Positions 9,602 to 17,895 are shown, counted from the stretch's first letter. The stretch: DNA of 64,000 bases from G963674835 sp963674835 (GCA_963674835.2 CAXXKC010000003.1:2356001-2420000), one strand, 5' to 3'. Notes: generated by a model from the letters alone, not told the origin. A program made the numbers and translations.

Positions 9602-11638
9602 ATGCGCCTTTGCCTTGCCGCTTTGCTACTGCTCATTGGGGTGGTCGTGCCGGTACGCAGCGCGGAGCCTACGGCGTCGAAGGTCGTCGTCGATCCGTTG
9701 GACTGCCGCTGGACGTTCGGAAACCATGAACCGATTTCGATGTACCGACGCATCGGAGGGTACTCGACCGGCGGCATGGAGGGTGGAGCCCTGTGGCTTC
9801 GACAGTGGCACCACTGGTTCGACAGCGAAGCCTGCCCTCAGTTGATGCAGGACCTCGGGCTGAATTTCGTGCACAGCCGCTTTTACAAGGGCATGGGCTG
9901 GCAGTATGAGTCGCGAGACTTTCCCAACGTGAAGCAGTTCGTTGCGAACTGCCACAAGCACGGTGTTCGCGCGTTGGCCTACATCCAGTTCTCGACACTC
10001 TATTACGAGATCATGTTGAGCGAAGTCCCTGACTTGGCCGATTGGGTCGCCCTTGATGAACGCGGCGAGAAGCGCACGTGGCACGGTCATTACTTTCGCT
10101 GGGTGCCGTGCCACAACAATCCGGATTTCGAGGCGTACCTGAAGAAGATGATTCGCATTGCGGTGGTCGATGGCGGTTTTGATGGCGTCATGTTCGACAA
10201 CTGCGATATGCCTCCCTGCTATTGCCCACGCTGCGCCAAGTTATTCCGTGAGCATCTTGCCCAAGAGCCAAATCCCGAGGACCGATTCGGCCTGCCGACG
10301 GTGGCCAACGTCCGGCCGCCGGTGCTGCGGTCTTCGACGATGGGTGAGATTCAGGGGCCGACTCACCAAGAATGGGTGCGGTTTCGATCGAAGCGGCAGT
10401 CGGATTTGTTTCACCGTTTGTACGAACACACGAAGCGTTGCAAGCCCTCGACCATCTTCAGTGGGAACATCGCGCACATTCGCCGCGTCAACATGGCAGG
10501 ACGAGATGCCTTGAACATGCACGACTTGGGCGATTGCTTCGACATCTTCGTTTCGCAATCGGGGAACACGCCGGGTTGTGAGGGGCCCTATGTCGTCAAC
10601 CGGGTTCGGGAACTCAAACTGGCCGAGGCACTCCATACGCCGGCTCTTGCCTTGTGTGACACCGATATCGCCGGAGAGGCGCCTTCGGAGACCAAAGGAA
10701 ACACGTTGACGTTGGTTGAAGATGCCGTGTTCGGCGGCATTCCCACCGACCGTCGAGTCCTGAAGGCCGATCCTCAAATGGTCCTGCCCGAGCGAGTTGC
10801 CGTTCACCGCGACATGCTTCGTCGATTTGATCGAATGGTCCGCACCCATCGAACGGCGATGACGGCGCCGAGTTACGAGCCGGTCAAAATCCTCTATTCG
10901 CGAGAGGCGATCATGCTGTCGCAAGCATCGTGCGAGGCGGTCCTTTCCACGGAGGAGATCCTGCTACGCCGGCACATCCCCTATGGGTTGCTGCTGACGG
11001 CGGCCGAGGTTCCGATTGTTATTCCCGATGACTGTGAGGTCTTGGTCGTGCCGGACGTGCGTTGCCTGGCCGACTCGCAGATCGACGCGCTCGTGCGTTT
11101 CGCCGAGGGTGGCGGTCGGATGATCGTGACCGGGCAGTCGGGCCGGTACAATGCCGACTACCGACAACGGCCCGACAACCCGCTGACCAAGGCGATTGCG
11201 GCGTTCGACAGCGTGGTGCGACGAGACGAAGTCGACATCGCGCCGGTGAAGAGTCCCTGGTGGCGGATGAGGATCGGTGCTCCGTTGGACGGTGGAAAAC
11301 GTCTGCTGGCGGATTTGAGCAAATTGTGGTCGCCGTCGGTTCGGATCGACGCACCGGAGAGCGTCTTCGTGGAAGTCAAGCGAGATCAGAACGGCATGTA
11401 CGTCCATCTGATCAACTACAACCGTGAAGCAGCAGCATCCAACGTTCGGGTGAAACTTGCCGGCGACAAGATTGCGTTGGGCAAGTGCGTCGTCGCTGTT
11501 CCGATGGAAGAGCGAGCTGCAAGTGTGGTATCGCCGAACACGGTGGGAACGGCGTGGAGCGAGATCGAGATTCCCACGTTTGCGGAATACGCCGTCTTGA
11601 ATGCCCGGACGACGCCGATGTCCAAGGGCGCGAAGTGA
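9602..11638 (+). CDS. Secreted glycoside hydrolase-like TIM-barrel protein with trimerisation-like domain
   Basis: 678 residues from the ATG at 9602, chosen because GGAAGGAG lies about 10 bases upstream and the product then starts with a clean Sec signal (MRLCLAALLLLIGVVVP...VRSAEP). In-frame ATGs at 9533 and 9566 would add a hydrophilic lead. The first half reads like a (beta/alpha)8 glycosidase barrel: aromatic-rich QWHHWFD, GLNFVHSRFYKG, 'GVRALAYIQFSTLYYE' and GFDGVMFDNCD, the last followed by a CYCPRC cysteine cluster. From about residue 440 the sequence resembles the Rossmann-like trimerisation domain of GH42 beta-galactosidases (VLVVPDVRCLAD, 'FAEGGGRMIVTGQSG'). A C-terminal beta-sandwich follows. 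The family and substrate are not certain; carbohydrate hydrolysis is inferred from the fold and the glycosidase neighbours. Confidence 0.75.
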   Translation: MRLCLAALLLLIGVVVPVRSAEPTASKVVVDPLDCRWTFGNHEPISMYRRIGGYSTGGMEGGALWLRQWHHWFDSEACPQLMQDLGLNFVHSRFYKGMGWQYESRDFPNVKQFVANCHKHGVRALAYIQFSTLYYEIMLSEVPDLADWVALDERGEKRTWHGHYFRWVPCHNNPDFEAYLKKMIRIAVVDGGFDGVMFDNCDMPPCYCPRCAKLFREHLAQEPNPEDRFGLPTVANVRPPVLRSSTMGEIQGPTHQEWVRFRSKRQSDLFHRLYEHTKRCKPSTIFSGNIAHIRRVNMAGRDALNMHDLGDCFDIFVSQSGNTPGCEGPYVVNRVRELKLAEALHTPALALCDTDIAGEAPSETKGNTLTLVEDAVFGGIPTDRRVLKADPQMVLPERVAVHRDMLRRFDRMVRTHRTAMTAPSYEPVKILYSREAIMLSQASCEAVLSTEEILLRRHIPYGLLLTAAEVPIVIPDDCEVLVVPDVRCLADSQIDALVRFAEGGGRMIVTGQSGRYNADYRQRPDNPLTKAIAAFDSVVRRDEVDIAPVKSPWWRMRIGAPLDGGKRLLADLSKLWSPSVRIDAPESVFVEVKRDQNGMYVHLINYNREAAASNVRVKLAGDKIALGKCVVAVPMEERAASVVSPNTVGTAWSEIEIPTFAEYAVLNARTTPMSKGAK

Positions 11639-11758
11639 ACCGATGTCGGGCCGACGTGACTGGGAAGTCCGCCGCCTTTGGGCCTCCCGCCAAGCCATCA
11701 GCCTCGCCACCACATCCCGGCAGGAATGATTGGAACTGAGGCATTGCGCGAGGCGTAC

Positions 11759-11920
11759 CTATACGGTCACGGCCGGCACGAGGCCTTCGAGCCGGTCGTA
11801 GGACAGTTGCAGGAGCGTCTGGCCTTGGACCAATGGCAGCAGTTGTTTGGGCAGGGCCGAACGGCTGCATGGCCAGAGCCGCGTGCCGGACCCGGCGGCA
11901 AGGATGACTGCGTAGTGCAC
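11759..11920 (-). pseudogene. manC: N-terminal remnant of mannose-1-phosphate guanylyltransferase
   Basis: A GTG at 11920 lies 4 bases after the stop codon of the GH29 gene, with GAGG in the preceding codons. The 53-codon frame begins VHYAVILAAGSGTRLWP and continues SALPKQLLPL, then TLLQLSYDRLEGLVP. This is the nucleotide-binding signature (GSGTRLWP...PKQ) and first helix of ManC-type GDP-mannose pyrophosphorylases. It stops at a TAG (11759-11761), while the family is normally about 350 residues or more, and I find no continuation in other frames before the convergent gene ending at 11638. It is therefore a truncated last gene of the operon, apparently cut by a deletion. It may still be co-transcribed but cannot encode an active enzyme. 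Confidence 0.75.
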
Positions 11921-11924
11921 CGTT

Positions 11925-13535
11925 TTACTTGCCCTCGGCAGGTGTGGCGGGAGCAAGGTTCTTGCCCGAGATCTTGAGGGTGCAGGCGATGGTGCTCGTC
12001 GGCTGGCCGGGGAGCGTGACCGTCAGGCCTTGCGGGGAGTGGGTGAAGGTCAGGGGACCGTCGTGGCCGAGCAGCTCGACTCGCTCGATCTGGTTGCCGT
12101 CGCCGGGGGCGGGTTTGGCGAGCGACTTGACGACGAGTTTGCCGTCGGCGGGCCAGCCGAGTGCGATGGCGTAGAGGATGGGGCCCTTGGTGGTGAAGCG
12201 GATGTCGCGGGCCGTGTAGGCGAAGTCCTCCTTGAAGTGGCCTCCTGCGGCCTTGGTTTCACCTTCGCCAAAGATCTGCCACGGGCGGGTGCCGTGGATG
12301 GCTTCGCTGTTGACCTTCATCCAGGGGGCGACGTCGGTGAGCAGTTGCTCGACTTCCGGGTCGAGCGAGCCGTCGGGTCGCTGGATGATGTTCAGCAGCA
12401 TGTTGCCGTTCTTGCTGACGACGTCGACGAGCGTGTGGATGACCCAATCGGCCGAGCGGTACATGCGGCCGGTGTCCTTGGCCTTCCAATTGCGGTTGTA
12501 GAACCAGTCGCCGATGGAGGTGTCGGTCTGCCAGGGCTGGGGCTTGATGGCGGCCAGTCCGCCGCGTTCGACGTCCTGGACGCCGATGCCGTCGACGTAA
12601 TCGCCGTGCCGGCCCCTGGCGTCGTGCCGAAAGTCTTTCAGGCAGTAGACGGCTTCAAGTTTGCCGTCGTGGGCCGCTTCGTTGGTGTTGTAATAATAGG
12701 CCAGCATGCGGCGGCCCGTTTCGTCGAAGGGGAGTCCGCCGTCGGTGTAGAGGAGGTCGGGCTGATACTGGTCGATGAGATCCTTGATGCGCTGGAGCCA
12801 CTCCTTCGCCCAGCGGGGATCGGTGCTGTACCAGCCGTTGTCGTCCGGCGCGGCGGCGGGGTGGTACAGTTCCTGCCATTTGGGGTTGGCGCCGTCGTAG
12901 GGGATGCCCGCGAAGGGGCCTTGCTTATCGCTGCGGTGGCTGGTTTGGAACCAGGTGAAGCTGGCGCCGAGGTGTTCGGAGACGCCGAAGTAGAGGCCGT
13001 TCTTACGGGCGGCCTTCTGCCAACTGCCGACGATGTCGCGTTTGGGTCCCATCTGGACGGCGTTCCAGCGATGATGCTTCGAGTTCCAGAGATCGAAGTT
13101 ATCGTGGTGCACGCCCATGCTGACGAAGTAGCGGGCGCCGGCGGCCTTGTACAGCGCCATGAGGCGGTCGGGATCGAACTTCTCCGCTTTCCAGAGCGGG
13201 ATGATATCCTTGAAGCCGACTTTGGACGGGTGGCCGTAGCTCTTCACGTGATAGTCGTATTGGCCGCGGCTAGCACCGGGGACGTACATGTTCTTGGCAT
13301 ACCAGTCGCCCATCATGGGAACGCACTGCGGGCCCCAGTGGGCCCAGATGCCGAACTTGGCATCGCGGAACCACTCGGGGCACTTGTACTTGGTGAGCGA
13401 TTCCCAGGTGGGTTGGAACGGGCCCGATGGGGCGTCGGATTGGTCGGTTTGGCCGGCACCGGCGGCGAAGGGCGCGAGAGATGCGGCGACGAGGAAGGCG
13501 AGTCGAATCGTTCGCAGGGCCATTGAGCGGGTCAT
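11925..13535 (-). CDS. Secreted alpha-L-fucosidase, GH29 (second type)
   Basis: 536 residues starting at the ATG at 13535 (GGAG 9 bases upstream). The N-terminal MALRTIRLAFLVAASLAPFA segment is a Sec signal. GH29 motifs: KFGIWAHWGPQCVP (60-73), the histidine motif MGVHHDNFDLW (140-150), YFGVSEHLGASFTW (182-195) and the nucleophile segment DLLYTDGG, with Asp265 the likely nucleophile. The SKNGNMLLNI motif lies in the second half and a C-terminal beta-sandwich follows. It differs strongly from the GH29 protein at 7907-9304 and is closer to bacterial 'LLWTDGG'-type enzymes. It lies 23 bases downstream of the RbsD/FucU mutarotase gene in a sugar-activation operon, which fits supply of L-fucose or L-galactose for that pathway. 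Confidence 0.92.
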   Translation of the reverse strand: MTRSMALRTIRLAFLVAASLAPFAAGAGQTDQSDAPSGPFQPTWESLTKYKCPEWFRDAKFGIWAHWGPQCVPMMGDWYAKNMYVPGASRGQYDYHVKSYGHPSKVGFKDIIPLWKAEKFDPDRLMALYKAAGARYFVSMGVHHDNFDLWNSKHHRWNAVQMGPKRDIVGSWQKAARKNGLYFGVSEHLGASFTWFQTSHRSDKQGPFAGIPYDGANPKWQELYHPAAAPDDNGWYSTDPRWAKEWLQRIKDLIDQYQPDLLYTDGGLPFDETGRRMLAYYYNTNEAAHDGKLEAVYCLKDFRHDARGRHGDYVDGIGVQDVERGGLAAIKPQPWQTDTSIGDWFYNRNWKAKDTGRMYRSADWVIHTLVDVVSKNGNMLLNIIQRPDGSLDPEVEQLLTDVAPWMKVNSEAIHGTRPWQIFGEGETKAAGGHFKEDFAYTARDIRFTTKGPILYAIALGWPADGKLVVKSLAKPAPGDGNQIERVELLGHDGPLTFTHSPQGLTVTLPGQPTSTIACTLKISGKNLAPATPAEGK

Positions 13536-13558
13536 CGTGTTGGTCTCCAGAATGTGGG

Positions 13559-13948
13559 TCAGGCGCTTTCCAGGATGATGTTGGCGTACTGGACGGTGTC
13601 GGCAGTGCGGATCAGGCCGACGGCCTGGGGCACGCGCTTCTTGAACTCGACGTGCGGTTGGTAGGTCAGCTCGATTCCGCCGAGGGCGTCGGCGAAGGCG
13701 GAGCAGGTCTGAGGATCGTTGTGCTCGAGGAATTCTTCGGCCATCCACGCCCTGCCGACGTGGAAGTTGGGACGGATGGCGCGGAGCACATCGAGCACGG
13801 TGGGGATGCCGTCGACGAGAGAGATGTCGACCGTCTCGACCGTGGGCCAGAAGGGAAAACCACGATCGGCGATGACGAGGGTGTTGGTGTGCCGTACACG
13901 ACTGAGCAACGAGTTGATCTGCGGGTTGAGGATGCCGGTTTTGAGCAT
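13559..13948 (-). CDS. RbsD/FucU-family sugar mutarotase (pyranase)
   Basis: 129 residues. The ATG at 13948 has GGAG 6 bases upstream; an ATG two codons earlier abuts that site and is less likely. The N-terminus MLKTGILNP, the catalytic-type His20 in SRVRHTNTLVIADRGFP, 'VETVDISLVDGIPTVLDVL' and the terminal QYANIILESA are all RbsD/FucU hallmarks, and the length is typical. Members interconvert anomers or ring forms of free sugars (ribose for RbsD, L-fucose for FucU). Lying between a nucleotidyltransferase gene (22-base gap) and an alpha-L-fucosidase gene (23-base gap), an L-fucose or L-galactose mutarotase is the most economical reading, but the sugar cannot be fixed from sequence alone. Confidence 0.88.
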   Translation of the reverse strand: MLKTGILNPQINSLLSRVRHTNTLVIADRGFPFWPTVETVDISLVDGIPTVLDVLRAIRPNFHVGRAWMAEEFLEHNDPQTCSAFADALGGIELTYQPHVEFKKRVPQAVGLIRTADTVQYANIILESA

Positions 13949-13970
13949 GAGCATCTCCGTTTGATTGTCT

Positions 13971-14795
13971 TCAGAAGCCGCGCAGATTGGTGCTGGTTCG
14001 GCAGGGCAGCCCGGGCGCGGGCGCGCGTTTGAGGACGAGGTACTCGATGCCCAGGCGGCGGCAATACTCGCGTTTGCCGCCTTTGTCGCCGTCTTCGTTG
14101 ACGGCATAGATGTCGGGCTTGAGGCGGCGGATTTCGGGGTGGGCATCGAGCCAGCCTTCGCCGCTGGAAATGAGGGCCTGTTTGACGAACTTGATGGAGC
14201 CGACGAGATAGCGCCGTTCGTCCTGTGGGAGCAGCGGGTGGCTTGGGCCCTTGAGCAGGCGAATGTTGGCGTCGTGCCCGACGATCAGGTAGAGGTCGCC
14301 ATAGGCGCTGACTTCTTCGGTGAACCGGATGTGGCCGGTGTGGAGCCAGTCGTAGCAGCCGGTGGCGACGATCTTCTTTCGGCCCGGCGGGGACGGCATT
14401 GGAGGCGGTTCGGGAAACCCGTCCATCTGCGAAGCTGGTAGGATGCGGTACTCGACGGCGTGCTTGCGGCAAAGGTCGCGACGCGGGTCGCTGGCGTCGG
14501 ACGGGACGTCGACCCAAACCGACGGTCCGGCGGCATCGATTTCCGGCAGCTCGTTGGGATCGAACGGTGCTGGCAGCGGGACGACCCGGTCGACGTAACG
14601 GATCGCGCTAAGGAAGTAGAGGCGCTCGGCGAAGGGGAAGGCCGGCGGCTTTCCCGTGAGTTGTTGGAGCGTTTCGTCGGGCCAGAGGAAGACGCTGAGT
14701 GGGCCGAATCGGGCGGCCTCTTGGAGGAAGCGGACATCGCGAGACCGGATATCGTCGAACCCGCCGGAAACGAAGGCTTGCTTGGATGGGTTCAT
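13971..14795 (-). CDS. Tandem cytidylyltransferase-like nucleotidyltransferase
   Basis: 274 residues; the ATG at 14795 follows the stop of the GHMP kinase gene by 2 bases, implying translational coupling. The C-terminal half (about 140-274) is a complete RfaE/GmhB-like nucleotidyltransferase domain: ATGCYDWLHTGHIRF with the HxGH motif at 152-155, then PQDERRYLVGSIKFVK, DIYAVNEDGDKGGKREYC and the terminal RTSTN motif. The N-terminal half (1-130) is clearly an older copy of the same fold (GGFDDIRSRDVRFL, PFAERLYFLSAIRYVD, DLCRKHAVEYRIL) but has lost HxGH. The protein probably joins a nucleotide to the sugar 1-phosphate made by the kinase next door. The nucleotide used is unknown. Confidence 0.8.
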   Translation of the reverse strand: MNPSKQAFVSGGFDDIRSRDVRFLQEAARFGPLSVFLWPDETLQQLTGKPPAFPFAERLYFLSAIRYVDRVVPLPAPFDPNELPEIDAAGPSVWVDVPSDASDPRRDLCRKHAVEYRILPASQMDGFPEPPPMPSPPGRKKIVATGCYDWLHTGHIRFTEEVSAYGDLYLIVGHDANIRLLKGPSHPLLPQDERRYLVGSIKFVKQALISSGEGWLDAHPEIRRLKPDIYAVNEDGDKGGKREYCRRLGIEYLVLKRAPAPGLPCRTSTNLRGF

Positions 14796-14797
14796 AA

Positions 14798-15595
14798 TCA
14801 GGCCATGCGGATGCGGATCTTCAGGGCCCCGGGGACCGGTTCGGTGGAGACAACGAAGAGGTAGCCGCCGCCGCAGCCGGAATACATGGCACCGCAGTAG
14901 CGCGACTGATAGTTTGCCAAGAGTGCCTTGAGATCGACCGTGAGCGCGAAATGCTGGACGGTGTGGGGCAGAATGGCCTCCCAGCAGCGCATGCAAGCGT
15001 TCATGGAGGCACCGAGGGCGCGAGCATCGCAGGCCAAGATGGCGTCGAAGCACTCTTTGCCCGAGCGGCCCAACCGGCGAATCCATTCGGAATCGAGGTT
15101 TTTGACGCCCAGTGGATTGTAGCCATCGGGGCGCGAGGCGACGGGAAGCACGTGGAGGACTTCTTCGAGCCAGCGGGCGATGCGGGGATCGGTATTGGAC
15201 TCGATGTGTTTGGGGAAGATGCCGCCTTCGTGGTCGTAGTCGTAGTCGAGCCGGTTCACGCCGGGATAGATCAGGCCGATCATGTCCTGAGAGCCGGAAG
15301 GTTCGCTCAGACCGGCGTTCTCTTCGCGGTAGAGCTCACGGACGAGCTCGGCCGGGTCGCGGTCGGGAAGGCGACGTTTCCACAGATCGAGGGCGACTTT
15401 GCGGGTGCCGGTGGCGATGCCGGCGCGCTCCATGAACCAACACGTCGGCTCGATCGCCACGACAACCATCGAGCCGGGAGGATCGGGGTTCAGACGCGAC
15501 ACGAACGGCTGATCGATCCATCCGCCGGCCAGCGCAAGGCGGTAGGGGATTGCGCCGATGACGTCGATCAGTGCTGGAGGGGGAGCGTCGGTCAT
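14798..15595 (-). CDS. GHMP-superfamily sugar kinase-like protein
   Basis: 265 residues from the ATG at 15595 (AAGGA 11 bases upstream; an in-frame start at 15631 is also open). PYRLALAGGWIDQP (17-30) matches the N-terminal sugar-binding motif of GHMP kinases. GAMYSGCGGGY near residue 235 matches their C-terminal glycine-rich motif. The central phosphate-binding loop is unusual: instead of GLGSSSA there is AGIATGTR (58-65). EPSGSQDMIG (98-107) corresponds to the usual 'GKQD' segment. At 265 residues it is shorter than L-fucokinase or heptose kinases (about 330 or more). Context between an NDP-sugar epimerase and a nucleotidyltransferase supports phosphorylation of a free sugar at C1. If the altered loop abolishes ATP binding it could instead be a non-catalytic partner. 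Confidence 0.72.
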   Translation of the reverse strand: MTDAPPPALIDVIGAIPYRLALAGGWIDQPFVSRLNPDPPGSMVVVAIEPTCWFMERAGIATGTRKVALDLWKRRLPDRDPAELVRELYREENAGLSEPSGSQDMIGLIYPGVNRLDYDYDHEGGIFPKHIESNTDPRIARWLEEVLHVLPVASRPDGYNPLGVKNLDSEWIRRLGRSGKECFDAILACDARALGASMNACMRCWEAILPHTVQHFALTVDLKALLANYQSRYCGAMYSGCGGGYLFVVSTEPVPGALKIRIRMA

Positions 15596-15717
15596 GGCGT
15601 GATGGATCCTTATTGATGCCTGCGTAGCCAATGATCACGATTCATCCCGGATACCAGCGGAAACGGCTGGAATCCGGGGCCCTGATTGCCGCTCGACGCG
15701 CATTGGTCATGTAGGAC

Positions 15718-16764
15718 TCAATAGATCGTGTCGCGAACGGTGCGGAGGCCGGCCTTGCGATCTTCGTATTGCTCGGCGATCCAGGCGTAGGTCTTGGCCA
15801 GGCCATCGCGGAAAGGCGTGGTGGGCTCCCAATCGAGGATGCTCTTGATCATGGTGTTGTCGCTGTTGCGGCCGGCCACGCCGCGCGGGGCGGTGGGATC
15901 GTAGGTACGTTGGAGCTTGACGCCGCCGATCTCCTCGGCGAGATTGGTGAGTTCGTTGATGGAGAGCAGCTCGCTGGAGCCCAGGTTGATGGGCGTGGCG
16001 ATGAGCTTGTCGCAGTGCATGATACGGTCGATGCCTTCGGTACAGTCGTTGATATACATGAAGCTGCGGGTTTGCGTGCCGTCGCCCCAGATCTCGATGC
16101 CGCCGGTGCCTTTGTCCTTGGCTTCGATCACTTTGCGGCAGATGGCGGCGGGGGCCTTCTCGCGGCCGCCATCCCAGGTGCCGTGGGGGCCGTAGACGTT
16201 GTGGAATCGGGCGATGAAGGTCTTCATGCCGCGCTCGTGCCAGTATTCCTGGCAGAACATTTCCGACATGAGTTTTTCCCAACCGTAGCCGCGTTCGGAC
16301 ATGGCCGGATAGGCATCGGACTCTTTGAGGGCGCGGCAGTTGGGGTCCTTTTGCAGTTCGACATTGTAGGCGCACGCAGAGGAGGAGAAGAAGTAGCGCT
16401 CGGCGCCTGCGCGGTAGGCGGCTTCGATCATGTGGGTATTGATGAGGATGCTTCGGAGGCACTGGATGCGGAAGCGTTCGATGAAGCCCATGCCACCCAT
16501 GTCGGCGGCAAGGTTGAAGACTTCGCGGGCTCCTTCGCAGACTCGCGTGCAGTTGGCCTCCTGGCTAACGTCGAGGCAGAGACTTTCGACACCGGGGACG
16601 ACCTGATACCAGTCGCGGAGCGGTTTGCGGTCGGCTGCTCGGATACGGGTGAAGCCGCGGTCGCGGAAGTAGCGGACGAGGGCCCCAGCGATGAAGCCGC
16701 CGGCGCCGGTGATGACAATCAGGTCATCTTGGTTGCAATCGGAGAAGGTGTTCAGTTCGATCAT
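15718..16764 (-). CDS. GDP-mannose 3,5-epimerase-like NAD-dependent epimerase
   Basis: 348 residues; ATG at 16764 with AAGGA 8 bases upstream. This is an extended short-chain dehydrogenase: NAD loop GAGGFIA (20-26), 'NLAADMGGMGF' (84-94), SSSACAYN with Cys131, and YGWEK with Tyr160 and Lys164. GREKAPAA supplies Lys203, and EIWGDGTQTRSF and GRNSDNT follow. The motif order and the spacing of Cys131, Tyr160, Lys164 and Lys203 match plant GDP-mannose 3,5-epimerase, where the equivalent Cys and Lys do the acid-base chemistry. The expected reaction is GDP-D-mannose to GDP-L-galactose (and GDP-L-gulose). It is the first gene of the minus-strand operon. The ManC remnant at the other end would have made its substrate, which strengthens the assignment. 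Confidence 0.85.
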   Translation of the reverse strand: MIELNTFSDCNQDDLIVITGAGGFIAGALVRYFRDRGFTRIRAADRKPLRDWYQVVPGVESLCLDVSQEANCTRVCEGAREVFNLAADMGGMGFIERFRIQCLRSILINTHMIEAAYRAGAERYFFSSSACAYNVELQKDPNCRALKESDAYPAMSERGYGWEKLMSEMFCQEYWHERGMKTFIARFHNVYGPHGTWDGGREKAPAAICRKVIEAKDKGTGGIEIWGDGTQTRSFMYINDCTEGIDRIMHCDKLIATPINLGSSELLSINELTNLAEEIGGVKLQRTYDPTAPRGVAGRNSDNTMIKSILDWEPTTPFRDGLAKTYAWIAEQYEDRKAGLRTVRDTIY

Positions 16765-16989
16765 CGCCCGTCCTTTCAGGCAGAGGGGTATTCTGTTCGA
16801 TGATGGTCGGCAATTGGTCAGTTCGGCGGCCTTCGGAGCGTCTGGCGGTGGGGCGCGGCGGAGGGCATGGCCTGCCAAATTGTTTACTGTGGTTTTGCTC
16901 GTTCTGGTCAGTCTATTTCGTTGCATGGTGGAGAGCCCATAGCTAAACTTAACCGGAGGATGCCAATTTTTGACCTCAGGTAGCCTGCT
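16765..16989. promoter_or_regulatory. Divergent promoter region, sugar operon / AraC regulator
   Basis: These 225 bases separate the epimerase-led operon (minus) from the AraC-family gene (plus) and must hold the operon promoter. No clear sigma-70 hexamer pair was found. A short false start (GGAGGATG near 16955) runs into TAG after seven codons just before the regulator. Confidence 0.35.
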
Positions 16990-17868
16990 GTGCCTGATTC
17001 ACGAGCAAGCCAACGAGCAGCCCCGGAGTTCTTTTCGCCCCAGGTGCGGACGGCGCGGCGGTTCTATCTGGACTTAGCGCCGCCGGAGCAGCAGCCGCTG
17101 GCGGTTGTATGCGGCGGGTTCGAGCATTCGACGCCCGACTACGTGATCGATCGGGCGAGCTTTCCGTACTACTCGATTGAGTTTGTTGCGCACGGCAGGG
17201 GGGCTCTCGTGCTCGCGGGGCAGCGGACGGCGTTGTTGCCGGGGAGCGTGTTTGCCTACGGGCCCGAGGTGCCGCACCACATCACCACGGACCCGGACGA
17301 TCCGCTGGGGAAGTACTTTGTGGACTTTGCGGGGCGGCGCGGCGAGAGATTGTTGCGGCAGGGCGGGCTACCGCCGGGGGCCAGCGGGCGAGTCTTCGCG
17401 CCCCGCGAGATTCAGCGGATCTTTGACGACCTGATCCAGAACGGGTTGCGGTCGACGCGTTTGACGGATCGGGTGTGCGCCGCGGTGTTGGAGTACCTGG
17501 TATTGAAGATTGCCGAATCGCTGTCGACCTGGGAAGCGGCGCAGTCGCCGGCCTATGCTACGTACGATCGGTGCCGGCAGTACATCCAGGCCAACTACAT
17601 CCATCTGAGCGGTCTGCCGGAGATTGCGCGAGAGTGCCATGTGGCGCCGGCCTATTTGTGCCGGCTGTTTCGGCGGTACGATCACCAGACGCCGTACCAG
17701 TTTCTGATGCGTTTGAAGATGAGTTTCGCGGCGGAGCGCTTGCAGGATCCGGGCATTCTGGTTAAGCAGGTAGCTACGGAGCTAGGCTTCGAGGACCCGT
17801 TTCATTTTTCCCGGGCGTTCAAGAGCGTTTTGGGGGTGTCGCCGCAGACGTTTCGGCGGCTGCGCTGA
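16990..17868 (+). CDS. AraC-family transcriptional regulator
   Basis: 292 residues from a GTG at 16990. The N-terminal half is a cupin-like sensing domain (YYSIEFVAHGRGALVLAGQ, LLPGSVFAYGPEVPHHI). The C-terminal ~100 residues hold two helix-turn-helix motifs of the AraC/XylS type: HLSGLPEIARECHVAPAYLC, then LVKQVATELGFEDPFHFSRAFK and GVSPQTFRRLR. It is transcribed away from the epimerase/kinase/fucosidase operon. Regulators of this class commonly control an adjacent sugar operon in response to its substrate, so it is the probable activator of the minus-strand genes. The ribosome binding site is weak. Confidence 0.88.
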   Translation: MPDSRASQRAAPEFFSPQVRTARRFYLDLAPPEQQPLAVVCGGFEHSTPDYVIDRASFPYYSIEFVAHGRGALVLAGQRTALLPGSVFAYGPEVPHHITTDPDDPLGKYFVDFAGRRGERLLRQGGLPPGASGRVFAPREIQRIFDDLIQNGLRSTRLTDRVCAAVLEYLVLKIAESLSTWEAAQSPAYATYDRCRQYIQANYIHLSGLPEIARECHVAPAYLCRLFRRYDHQTPYQFLMRLKMSFAAERLQDPGILVKQVATELGFEDPFHFSRAFKSVLGVSPQTFRRLR

Positions 17869-17895
17869 GTGGCCGAGGCGAAGTGTGCGGGGCGG

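Noticed and set aside
12030..13526. 498-codon plus-strand open frame opposite the second GH29 gene
   Set aside because: Its Val/Gly/Asp-rich composition is the complement of a well-supported fucosidase. No ribosome binding site or family match.
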